Below are positions 22,021 through 31,342 of a stretch of 64,000 nucleotides of DNA, piece after piece. How positions within the stretch are numbered: the stretch's first letter is position 1; each line of letters starts with the position of its first letter. This DNA is from Alloascoidea africana (taxonomy: Eukaryota > Ascomycota > Alloascoideomycetes > Alloascoideales > Alloascoideaceae), in assembly GCA_030581615.1 (NCBI GenBank), contig JAKTTT010000001.1, positions 1 to 64,000 of the forward strand. The letters are read 5' to 3'. A program made the translations under genes and the position numbers. The notes below the pieces were generated by a model. It was not told the DNA's origin. It searched no databases and saw only the letters and a list, made by a program, of their open reading frames with translations.

Positions 22021-22029
22021 GGTGGCGAA
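22021..22029. promoter_or_regulatory. PACE-like element upstream of PRE7
   Basis: GGTGGCGAA differs by one base from the canonical Rpn4-binding PACE (GGTGGCAAA). It lies 64 bp upstream of the PRE7 start codon. PACE elements act in either orientation in S. cerevisiae proteasome promoters. Binding here is inferred from position and similarity only. Confidence 0.55.
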
Positions 22030-22173
22030 CAGAGAGGGAAGGGTGAGTGCACAAATCCCAAGGTGTGGTGGTGAATACTGCCAACACCAAAAGCTCAACC
22101 GAGTCCGTAGGAACTTTTCGACCACAACATGCGACTAGAGTCATTAGATTTGTTCTATATCTATTAGTGCTAA

Positions 22174-25100
22174 CTATTTTATCTGGCGCAAGTGTGATTC
22201 GCTTCTGGGCACAGAACTACGCTTGCCACGGTGATGAATCGCTCGTCTTCTTCCAAGCGAGCTCTGACCACTGCTTCTATTGCCAGAGCTTTGCCGGTTT
22301 TCTCCAGAATGCTGTGAACTGCTTTTGCTGGCGGTACTCCTGTAATCAGATGCTCTTGAGCTGTGCTCGTCGTTTCCTCCACCATTAGAACCAAGTAGTC
22401 CCGGATCAATCATGTTGTTCCGAAAGAAAAGATCATCAATCGGGTTTGCCTCGCTTCTCCTATTGTCGTTGAAAATTCCGATCCGCTCGCTATGAAACAC
22501 TTTATGATTTCCTCCGGTAAGCACTGAGCTGTCCTTTGAGCTCGGAAGACGGGGAAGATCTGAAGAATCGAGCATGTTGCTGGTTTCAGAAGGAGACGTT
22601 TGCACTGTATCCAAGTGAGGGCCTGTATTGTTATATCCCGGGCTGGGATCCCTTGCCGGTGATACTCGGCTGCTTCCGCTATTAGATGAACGAGACTTGT
22701 AGGACGGCGGAATGCTGGGAACAGATGGTTTCGAACTGAAGTTAGATTTGCCTGTCTGTCGCGACATTTCTGATACTGTGGATTTATGACTAGAACGAGA
22801 ACGACCCGAGTCCAAGCTCTTCTCCTTCTTATCAGCTTCATTCATCGATACATTTGTGCTTGAAGATATTGTCGATGGCACGAACGAACTAGAAGAACCG
22901 CTATGGCCGCCCTCCAGGCTTTCCCCCGAGCAAGTAGAGTAGCTGGCTTTTGAACCACTGCTTTCAGACGACTTGGACTCATTCTTGTGGCTTGGACTTC
23001 TGTTGTCACTAACTTCACTATCAGGAAGGCGAACTTGCTCATAATCAATACCATTTGATTTCGATGGAGATCTTGAGCTCTTGCTGTTAAAAGCCTTTGA
23101 GCTTGGAGTAGATGATTTTGATGTAGATCTTTCTCTATCCTTGGCTAAGGGTGGCATTCCCTCATTAAGAGTGGATCCAAGAGACCCCTTTGAAGATGTC
23201 CCTGAATGTCTACTATTTATCCCGTCAACAGGGCTCTGGCTCTCTCTTTCTTCCCCTAATCCAAGTTGTAGCTTGGTTTTTGATGTCTGATAGAGCTGTC
23301 TTCCACTACTAGCGGTAGCCCTAGAAGAACTGCGAGAACTTTTGGTTCTTGATCTTTCTCTACTCCTACTTGAATCACGAACACTCCCACCGGGTGTCAA
23401 ATGGTCGTCTCTAATTGTAGAAATTGCAGTCAAGTAAGTTCTGTGTGTATCCTCATGCATGCTCTCGAAAACCCCCTTTCCAGTGCTGGATAAATTTGAC
23501 GAACTAGTTGACTGTTTGTGAGAAGCTTGCCCGTTTGAATGTCGAGAACTGCCTTTTGAAGAGCGACTCCTACTTCTTCTTCCATCATTGAGTTCTTGAT
23601 CTTTGACATCGCTTCTTTTGTCCTCCTGTGAATAAACCTCTTTGCTTCCACTTGATTTTCTACTTCCTGTAATCCCAGATCTGCTGTAATCAGAGCTTTG
23701 ACCGGAGCTGGAGGAGTAACTCTGTGTACTCCTCCCTTCGCTTAAAGTGTCTCCATCTAAACTGCGTCCGCTGTTTTTGCTGGCTCTACTGCTATCTCCG
23801 TCTGACTTTTTGGAACTGTGCCCGTCATTCAATGTGCTGTCAAAGTTGGTGCTTTGTCTTTTACTACTAATCCCGCTGGTAGTCGAGCTAGCTTTGGAGC
23901 TCCCTTTTGTAGAGGATACTTTTTTATTCTTGGGTAAATTTGCCTGGATCTTTCTCTCTGGGTCTTCCTTGGATTCATTAACAATCTCGCTAGGAGAGCT
24001 TACAAGCCCCATGGTTTTCTGATCCGTCTGGCCTTTGGCAAAGAGACTGCCTGAACTTTGAAGACTATCCTTTCCCAGACTTCTGTTTGTGCTGGCTACT
24101 GTTAAATCGCTCCTTTCAGATGTAGTTTGTGAGCGTGGCATATCCTTTTCACTGAAACCAGCTGAAGATTGGTGTGACCCTTTGGAAGAGCTGCTATACT
24201 CTCCGTTGGTGCTTCCCTTCATGGTGGATTTACCATTCTTGTAAATGTCTTCCACAGCTGTCCCACTGCTTTTCCGACTAAGCCCGCCTTCTGGATCATT
24301 TGGTATTTCCCCTCTGCTTAATGAACTATCCGTGTTGCTATAGACGCTTTTCTTCTGGCTTCTGATGGATTTCGATGCCCTTTCCTCCGAGCCTGTCGAT
24401 CTTTCAAAAGAGCGTTTGTGAGGAGAAAGTGATCTGTTTCTTGAGGGTTGAGAGCCGATCAATGTTGGCTCATTACCAGATTCCCGCGGGACATAATTGT
24501 CAAGCAGTGGTTTGAAGCTGCCATCTCCGCCTTTTAAACTGCCTGTTTCGCTATAGCTTGGATGAACAGGAACATGGGCTCGGCTTTCTAGTCCAGGTAT
24601 CTGCTGAAATTGTGCAAACTTATCTCCCTTGTTACTTTCACTTGAAAAAATCGTATCATCCAAACTTTGACTGGGGCTTCTGCTATAACCACGAACAGGA
24701 AATGATGCCAATCTGGGGTATGAAGACTTTTGGCTAATACTTCTGGGAAAATGATTGTCTGATTGTCGATTTGTACCTATGCTATCGCCCAACCCCCGTT
24801 CAATATTTGATACCAAGTCCTGAGATGGTTCAGCGGGTGGGACCGCCAATCCCAACCCTTTGTAAAGAGGAATTCCCTTTTCTTTACAGCTTTTATAAAG
24901 ATAGAATAGTCCAATAAGAGCTGTAAGGATCCACAATGCAGCACAGACTGCTTCAAAGTTCAACACGGCCCAATCTCTTTGACACGAGTTTCCAGCAAAT
25001 GCGTTGGCTGTCCTTCTTTTGCAAGGCAAAGGAGTTACCAAATCCAAGAACCAAAAATATGCTATCATCCAAAGCACAAACATGATCAAGTCCCACCAGC

Positions 25101-25353
25101 ATAAAATGAACCAGTCTCTGAGTGTTGTGAAACAATAAACAATCAAAGTAAGTACAGACAGTATCCCCATCCATAAACTGAAGAAAAGAGCACTTGAGGC
25201 CCGTCTTTTGAATACACGAGCAGTTCGAATATGATAAGCGCAGATTCCAAGAACTAAACCAGCAAAAAAGAGTTCCAGAAATCTGACTGCAAGAACATAG
25301 AGGTTAATTGTGGAGGTTTTCTTCCCCCGAAGCGACAGCTCAATCTTCGTCAT
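22174..25353 (-). CDS. Four-TM (MARVEL-like) protein with ~880-residue Ser-rich tail
   Basis: A single open frame encodes 1059 residues. Residues of about 18-175 contain four hydrophobic segments with short loops (LYVLAVRFLELFFAGLVLG; FSLWMGILSVLTLIVY; DLIMFVLWMIAYFWFLD; AALWILTALIGLFYLY). That layout is like MARVEL/Nce102-type membrane proteins. The remaining ~880 residues are hydrophilic and extremely rich in Ser, with Arg, Lys, Gly and Thr, giving many SRS, SSKSS and SGRS strings. This looks intrinsically disordered and heavily phosphorylatable. The tail is probably cytosolic if both termini face the cytosol. I do not recognise a specific orthologue. It is transcribed in tandem with PRE7, 216 bp apart. 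Confidence 0.85.
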   Translation of the reverse strand: MTKIELSLRGKKTSTINLYVLAVRFLELFFAGLVLGICAYHIRTARVFKRRASSALFFSLWMGILSVLTLIVYCFTTLRDWFILCWWDLIMFVLWMIAYFWFLDLVTPLPCKRRTANAFAGNSCQRDWAVLNFEAVCAALWILTALIGLFYLYKSCKEKGIPLYKGLGLAVPPAEPSQDLVSNIERGLGDSIGTNRQSDNHFPRSISQKSSYPRLASFPVRGYSRSPSQSLDDTIFSSESNKGDKFAQFQQIPGLESRAHVPVHPSYSETGSLKGGDGSFKPLLDNYVPRESGNEPTLIGSQPSRNRSLSPHKRSFERSTGSEERASKSIRSQKKSVYSNTDSSLSRGEIPNDPEGGLSRKSSGTAVEDIYKNGKSTMKGSTNGEYSSSSKGSHQSSAGFSEKDMPRSQTTSERSDLTVASTNRSLGKDSLQSSGSLFAKGQTDQKTMGLVSSPSEIVNESKEDPERKIQANLPKNKKVSSTKGSSKASSTTSGISSKRQSTNFDSTLNDGHSSKKSDGDSSRASKNSGRSLDGDTLSEGRSTQSYSSSSGQSSDYSRSGITGSRKSSGSKEVYSQEDKRSDVKDQELNDGRRSRSRSSKGSSRHSNGQASHKQSTSSSNLSSTGKGVFESMHEDTHRTYLTAISTIRDDHLTPGGSVRDSSRSRERSRTKSSRSSSRATASSGRQLYQTSKTKLQLGLGEERESQSPVDGINSRHSGTSSKGSLGSTLNEGMPPLAKDRERSTSKSSTPSSKAFNSKSSRSPSKSNGIDYEQVRLPDSEVSDNRSPSHKNESKSSESSGSKASYSTCSGESLEGGHSGSSSSFVPSTISSSTNVSMNEADKKEKSLDSGRSRSSHKSTVSEMSRQTGKSNFSSKPSVPSIPPSYKSRSSNSGSSRVSPARDPSPGYNNTGPHLDTVQTSPSETSNMLDSSDLPRLPSSKDSSVLTGGNHKVFHSERIGIFNDNRRSEANPIDDLFFRNNMIDPGLLGSNGGGNDEHSSRASDYRSTASKSSSQHSGENRQSSGNRSSGQSSLGRRRAIHHRGKRSSVPRSESHLRQIK

Positions 25354-26197
25354 CTGCAGTTTCTAAAACCCACAGTGCAAAGGAAAACGAGTTGAGTTAA
25401 GTTTTTGACAATGTTTACAGAGGAAAGAAAAGTCAGCATAGTTTGTAGATATATCATGGTAACGGATGTCGGGGGAGGTTGGCAGTTGATGAAATGAAAT
25501 GCAAGTAGAAAGCGAGAGGAAGCCAGCCATTTGATTCGCGCAGGAGAGAGACGAGATCATAATAACGACCCATGTACAATTGACTACAAGCACTTTGAAC
25601 TTTGGACCATTTCACAAAGTCTAAAATGGAGAGCATGATTTGTATCTTGAGCGGCAAGCTTGGGGACTCAACGAAGTTCAGATGGATTGGTGCCAGGAAG
25701 CCAAAATACTGTAGAACGCCCTTTAGTAAATTTGGGAAAAGTCTGAATCTGCCGTTATGTTTTTATAAGTTAAAGAAAGAAGACTGCTTAATGAGTTCTG
25801 CAGTGCTATATTGGTTGTGATAAATGTATGATGTGTCGTACTTATCCTTAGATTTGAGGCTAAACTATGAGAACAAGGTCGAGCCAGATTTTTTTCATTC
25901 TAGCGCTTGTTGTATTATACCTAGCAACGATAAAGCACCAAGACTTGAGGGACCAAAGCGAAGTTGACCAATGATTGGGTAACACACGAAAAGCTACACA
26001 TACAAATGATCAAAGATTTGTATAAGTGACTCGGCAGTTAGATATTTATACTCACTTTCAACGTGGAGCTTTAAGCGACTGGCGCCTAATATACAAGTCG
26101 AGAACATTTATTGACAACAAGCGAAAAAAAAAAGCCTATATATAAAAGCGGTACTACTGTACAAGTCATAAAAGATATATATATCAATAGAAAGTGT
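25354..26197. other. Intergenic between Ser-rich membrane protein and SUN gene
   Basis: I see no supported gene; a 72-codon plus-strand frame (25602-25820) has no recognisable features. The segment next to the SUN gene is AT-rich (for example AAAGATATATATATC near 26170) and is probably its 3' untranslated region. Confidence 0.4.
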
Positions 26198-27376
26198 CTA
26201 ATAAAGAACAAACTTGGCTCGTCCTGAAGTAACTCCTACTGTACAGCCGTCGCCGCCTCCTGAGTATTGACCGTTTTCGTAAGAACAACTTCCTGAAACG
26301 ACGCCATTTCCATCGGCAACAATTTTAACATTGAAGTTTAGAGGGCCCCGGTTGTTTGGGTTAGGAATTAGCGAAAGATAAGCAACGCCGTTTGAATAAC
26401 CTGCTCCAAAATTAAGAGGAGCCCAGTTGCCAAGTCCTGAACCAGGAGTTCCCCAAATACAGCCTTCTTCGACAGATAATCCAGCATTATTAACATAGTA
26501 CTGGGCAGAAGTAGGGCGTCCCAACCACTTGTAATAAGTGTCTTGGTTAACAGTCGTCAAAGGAAGACTTCCACCCGGCTGAACAAAAGTGGGAATCACC
26601 ATGTTTTCAGTACCAGGATAGTCAGTTCTACAGATGGCAACAGACTCAGAAAGCTCAGACACCACAACTGCGGAATCGGTTCCCCATTCACAGAGATAGT
26701 TGGAGTTTTGATTGCTTCTGTAGAGCTTTCCATTTTTGCAAAGTAAGCCACCAACCGACACACCATTTTCTGGTTGGTTCGAGGGCCATTGTGTCTTTGA
26801 CATACCGGGCTGACATGAATAGGAGCAATAAGATCCTTCTTGACAAGGTCCACCAGTTGAATGATCGGGGTTTTCTATTCCAGACCAGCCACCAAATCCA
26901 AGGTAGTCAAGTGAAATGACACCATTTCCAACAGGGAACTGGTCGCAACTAAGTACACCATCTTCAAATTCTTCTGAAGGATTTTCGTACCATCCCAAGT
27001 CTCCGTAGTATCCACCTCCGGAAGGAGGGGGAACAGGAGTGCTGGAAGAAGTTGGCGAGGAAGAAGACGTAGAGCTTGACGTTTCTTCGACAGGTTCGGA
27101 ACTAGTAGTGGGCGTAGTAGAAGTTGGCGTTGGAATCTCGGAAGTGGTGATATCATTTGATTGCACAGACGAAGTAGTCATATCTTGAGATGTTGAATTG
27201 CCATCTTCATCGATGGTGACTGTAACATACACATATTCGACTTCAATAGCGCGCTTGTGCTTATGGTGAGCATGTCGTTGGGTTTGTTTACCTTCACAAT
27301 CTTCGTCTTCGGAGGAGAAGACTGTACTTGCGAAAGACAGAGCGAAACAGGCAGCAGACAGTGGTGATATTCTCAT
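26198..27376 (-). CDS. SUN4: SUN-family cell-wall protein (Sun4/Uth1/Sim1 type)
   Basis: SUN-family proteins (GH132) are secreted or wall-bound and act in cell separation and beta-glucan remodelling. This is a single exon of 392 residues. The N-terminal signal peptide is [27 protein letters not shown] dibasic site near residue 42 suits Kex2-type processing. A Ser/Thr/Pro-rich linker (about 60-120) is followed by the Cys-rich SUN domain, with [39 protein letters not shown] and [21 protein letters not shown] motifs. Which paralogue it equals (SUN4, SIM1 or UTH1) cannot be fixed from sequence alone. Confidence 0.92.
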   Translation of the reverse strand: MRISPLSAACFALSFASTVFSSEDEDCEGKQTQRHAHHKHKRAIEVEYVYVTVTIDEDGNSTSQDMTTSSVQSNDITTSEIPTPTSTTPTTSSEPVEETSSSTSSSSPTSSSTPVPPPSGGGYYGDLGWYENPSEEFEDGVLSCDQFPVGNGVISLDYLGFGGWSGIENPDHSTGGPCQEGSYCSYSCQPGMSKTQWPSNQPENGVSVGGLLCKNGKLYRSNQNSNYLCEWGTDSAVVVSELSESVAICRTDYPGTENMVIPTFVQPGGSLPLTTVNQDTYYKWLGRPTSAQYYVNNAGLSVEEGCIWGTPGSGLGNWAPLNFGAGYSNGVAYLSLIPNPNNRGPLNFNVKIVADGNGVVSGSCSYENGQYSGGGDGCTVGVTSGRAKFVLY

Positions 27377-29704
27377 TTTTTCCTCAAATCTATATCCTCA
27401 GTCTTTGCATTTAGATGAGCAGTAGGTAAGGAGAAACAGTATAAAAGACAGTCAGAAAGAGAACAAGAAGAAAAGAGGTCGGAGAATCTTTTCCCCATGT
27501 TTTGAAGACAAGCGTGTTACTCAACCGCGTTTCATTTTGGTTAGTGTTTTGGAAGTTAAAAAGGTTATTACCAGATTTGGAATAAAAGCACTTGCAGGGT
27601 CGTCGTCGTAAACATAATCGTATCAGAACTTACCCATACGAGAGGTTACAAAAGGATCAAAGTGGAATAAAAACAGATCCATTTCATGGTTTCAAAGTGG
27701 TTTTAATGTAGCTGTTCTAAAAGCCATATAATTTTGATGTTGGAAACTCCAAGCTACATAAATATTTACAATCTTCTACTTAGGCCAATAACTTAATCTA
27801 TAACCACTTCTGAACGATATAATGAAAAATGCGGATTACGCAAGTAGAAGAGGTTACAACCCATATAGATACTGACAATAGACAGATTCATAGTATTCAA
27901 ATTTTGAGGTTGCTTGTTTAGTTGTTTCCTACTTTGGAATTATTTAAACTTTTCCGTTGTTGACACATATCGATTCTGCCAAAGAAGCCCTCTGCGTCTG
28001 ACAGCTGAGCTATCATGGCAATTAATCCGTTTCCATTTTAGGCAAAATAACAAACACATCTTTTCAAGTAGAAGAGCACACGTAAACAGGTCCTGAGAGT
28101 GAGAGTTTGTGGGAAGCAAGAGGCTCATCAATTCGATATGAAAGTTGAAGGAGTATATGCTGTCTACACAGTTATGTGTTTACACTAAGCGGACCCAAGT
28201 TCTAACAGAAGAGCTGTTAGAATATTGGTTTTCTAAGCCTAGGTAAATCTATATAACCAAGCGAGGTTTTAAAAGTAACCACTCTCACAAATGCCTCGCT
28301 AGTAGCCACACCCGTACTAGTTTCATTCATTCTCTGAACTTTATTCACCTTTTTCAAGCAGTAGCATTGAACTGGTGGTTACGTCTATGTTTTGGGTGAA
28401 TAGTTTAGTTGTCAGAGAATATGGTTCCAATTTTAAAATTTTTATAATTTGCTACCAGCCATATATCTCGACATTATCTAAACATTAGGCGCTGAAATGA
28501 AGTTAGAGATTATGAGTATTCTGAAAATAAAACCAGGCAGATGTCTTTTCTATCATGTTTTACAAGATGTACAATTAAATGAAAAAGCTTCTGCCCATTT
28601 TCAAACGGTGGGCTGCGCTTTCCATAAATGATACGGTTACTAGCTACAACAAAGATCTTTAAGCAATAATAGGGGTGGACAGGCAATTTTAGAATCTGTA
28701 ATATTTCTGTTCTCGGACTTTTGCGGCCTGTTTGTTGTTTCTCAATCATATATATTGATGTATAAATAGTGATATATATCCCACCATTTCTAGGATTAGG
28801 GAACACAGATTCTTTCGTTTTTTTGGTTTCTTGATCATCTTCTCTCATGGATTCGTCATATCCTTCGCCTCCTCTCCAGAGCTCTTCCAAGACTTCTTTT
28901 AGTGTCGAGGAACTTGTGTCTCTGCTTGCAAAGCAACTTCAGAGCGCCTAATCCCGATACATCTATTTAGATATTAGGTTTCAAATACGATTGATAGTAG
29001 CAGGGATAAGACTGTATAGTCGTTGGGAAATGAAGAGAATGTTTACTTAGTGTCAGAGTACTGGACTAGCACGTTATTATCCGAGTACTACAACTATACT
29101 ATTTTTTTGATTCGTTCTCAGTTATATCCTTACCAATGAGTAGTAAGATGTATATTAGGTGATGGTGGAGGAATAAGTGGAGAAAGCTTATGGTTATCGA
29201 AACACGTTTATCCTTGGATTGAACTAAGATGAACAACTTTTTCCTTGGATTATAACTTACCAAAATGGGGAAGTATAGCACCATTAAAATAAAATACATC
29301 TTTACCAATATTTCATTTAATTCATAGTCTCTTACAGTTTCCTTAAATGCCCATTCAAAGTAAACTTCAAATTTCTTTCTGACAGCCACTCTTATTCTAG
29401 TTATCACTTTCAAACCTCTATTCTCATTTTAAGTGATGCACTCGAATAAACGATGCCCCAAGCAAGATTTATATTCGCCATTATTTTCTCAGCGGGTATC
29501 AAAGGCCAGCTCCATTGCAAATGCAGCCGCTTAACGTTTATCCAAGTGAGGATATTCGGCTACAATTAAATTCAAACACATGGAAAAACAACATCTTACG
29601 AATAGGAATCGACGATACTCAGAGTTCTTGCTATTCATAGTTGGAAATCTATGAAAGTCTATCAAATGTCCTTGTATGAAATGAAAACAACAAAGCTACA
29701 TCCA
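27377..29704. other. 2.3 kb intergenic, SUN promoter side to SDR 3' end
   Basis: AT-rich sequence with no recognisable gene. The SUN-proximal part (27377-27640) is presumably its promoter. A 34-codon plus-strand frame at 28847-28951 and minus frames at 28510-28890 and 29099-29413 lack any supporting feature. Confidence 0.4.
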
Positions 29705-30526
29705 CTACAACTTGGATTGAGGTTGATCACCAGTGAGGTTTGAGCCGCCATCCAAGGGAATAATGACTCCATTTAGATAATTTGAACCCTTTGAAGTCAA
29801 AAACGCCGTCAGAGATTTCATATCTTCAGGAAGCCCCAAGCGCCCACGCGGGTTTCCTTTGCTAAATTCGTCGGCACCACCGTGTTGATCCAACAATCCA
29901 TTTGCCATTTTGGTAGGAAAATATCCAGGCGCAATGACATTGACAGTCACATTTTTGGGGCCCAGTTCCACAGCAAGAGTCTTGCTCAGGTGGTGGATAG
30001 CAGCTTTAGAGGCGATGTATCCGTAGGCTCCACGGGGACCTTCAGGAGTAGCGATGCCCACAACAGATCCCATGACGATGACACGAGAAGGGTCGTCTGG
30101 TTTGCCGGACTTTTGCAGATTTGGATTAAAGGCCTGTATGGTTTGAAACACGCCTTTTATATTCAGGTTCAAGACCTTATCCAAAGCGCTGTCTGGGTGG
30201 GTCTCAATAGGTTCACCCCATGAAGCACCAGCGTTCGCAATGAGAATGTCGAGCTGCCCAGTTGGTTCCAACTCCAAGAACTTGGAATACAAAGTTCGGA
30301 TTCCGTCAAAGTTTGAAACGTCAGCGGGTATGGCGAATATTTTGCCGGGTCCGTGGATTTTGCTGAGTTCAGAGACTGTTTCTTCGCAGCTCTTTGCCTT
30401 TCTGGAAACTATGTAGACTCGTTTGATGTCGTTTTCTAAGAGAGCCTCGACACAGTATTGGCCAAGACCCCGAGAACCGCCCGTGACGAGGGCCACTTTG
30501 CCTGAGACTGAGGTTGAGTATGACAT
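29705..30526 (-). CDS. Short-chain dehydrogenase/reductase (SDR), RhlG-like
   Basis: A classical NAD(P)(H)-dependent SDR of 273 residues in a single exon. The Rossmann motif TGGSRGLGQ (residues 16-24) and an Arg-Lys pair (SRKA) after beta-2 suggest NADPH preference. NAGASWG, the catalytic Ser region (VIVMGSVVGIA), the YGYIASKAA catalytic Tyr-x-x-x-Lys, and VIAPGYFPTKM follow. The terminal LNGVIIPLDGGSNLTG is typical of 3-oxoacyl-ACP reductase or RhlG-like members. Substrate unknown. Confidence 0.9.
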   Translation of the reverse strand: MSYSTSVSGKVALVTGGSRGLGQYCVEALLENDIKRVYIVSRKAKSCEETVSELSKIHGPGKIFAIPADVSNFDGIRTLYSKFLELEPTGQLDILIANAGASWGEPIETHPDSALDKVLNLNIKGVFQTIQAFNPNLQKSGKPDDPSRVIVMGSVVGIATPEGPRGAYGYIASKAAIHHLSKTLAVELGPKNVTVNVIAPGYFPTKMANGLLDQHGGADEFSKGNPRGRLGLPEDMKSLTAFLTSKGSNYLNGVIIPLDGGSNLTGDQPQSKL

Positions 30527-31342
30527 TAGAGCTGAACAACGGAGACAGCGTGGGAGATGATGTATTTAAAGGATCTCTTGTCTGGGGCTCCGACATTGCT
30601 CACAAGTGAGGTGGGGAAGGATCATTGAACGGTGTTAGAGTTAGCCACCCAGCCGAGGCTTTTCCACAGGGCCCCAAGAAAAAAAGATAGGCCTCTACGG
30701 TCCAAATACGCTTCAAATAACACCTCCAATTCTGTTCAGAGGCTGCTCAAAGCGTAATGGTGAGAGCTCATAATGGGCAGTTTTGGGATTTGCGGCTCGG
30801 CTTGCCTGGTCTTTACGTTTTCGACCGTATTCCCGATTTATCCAGCTGCTTCCACATATCAGCAAATCTACTACCCCACCAATATAGATTAACATAGGTT
30901 TCAGAAAACTAATAAAATGACTAACGAGAACTAAACAGAAAAGCATGTTAAAACAAAACAGAAACATTAAAAAAAGGAAGGTATAACCTGTTATATAGAT
31001 ATGAACTCCATGAATGTTAAAACTAAGAGTATGAAAGGGGGCGAAATAACCAAGACATTACTTATAGAGAGTATATATAAGTGTATATATGGGAAAAGAA
31101 GAAGAAGAACTTGCATGGTTTTTCCTTTATTCAGTTTCATAGTTCGGATTTGGAATATCTTCCAATCCTTATTTCTTTCAAACATCTCCTTTGAGGAATC
31201 ATGCCATGCTCGGAAATAACCTCACCAAACTGGGAGCTATTTGGGATCATAGAGCTAAAAAAAAAAAAAAAACAATAGTAGAAAAAAATTCCGTTGCCCA
31301 ACAGTAATTCTGCGAAAAGATGGTAAAAAATTATTAAGAAAA
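30527..31342. other. Intergenic between SDR and RSP5
   Basis: The region contains the SDR promoter and RSP5 downstream region. A poly(A) run (31258-31272) occurs near the RSP5 side. No supported gene. Confidence 0.4.

Noticed and set aside
28510-28890. 126-codon minus-strand frame
   Set aside because: Opens at a TTG, low-complexity and AT-driven, no domain.
28847-28951. 34-codon plus-strand ORF starting MDSSYPSPPLQ
   Set aside because: Too short and unsupported; a TATA-like stretch upstream is not enough to call a gene.
29099-29413. 104-codon minus-strand frame with hydrophobic stretches
   Set aside because: Hydrophobicity follows from T-rich DNA; no conserved motif.
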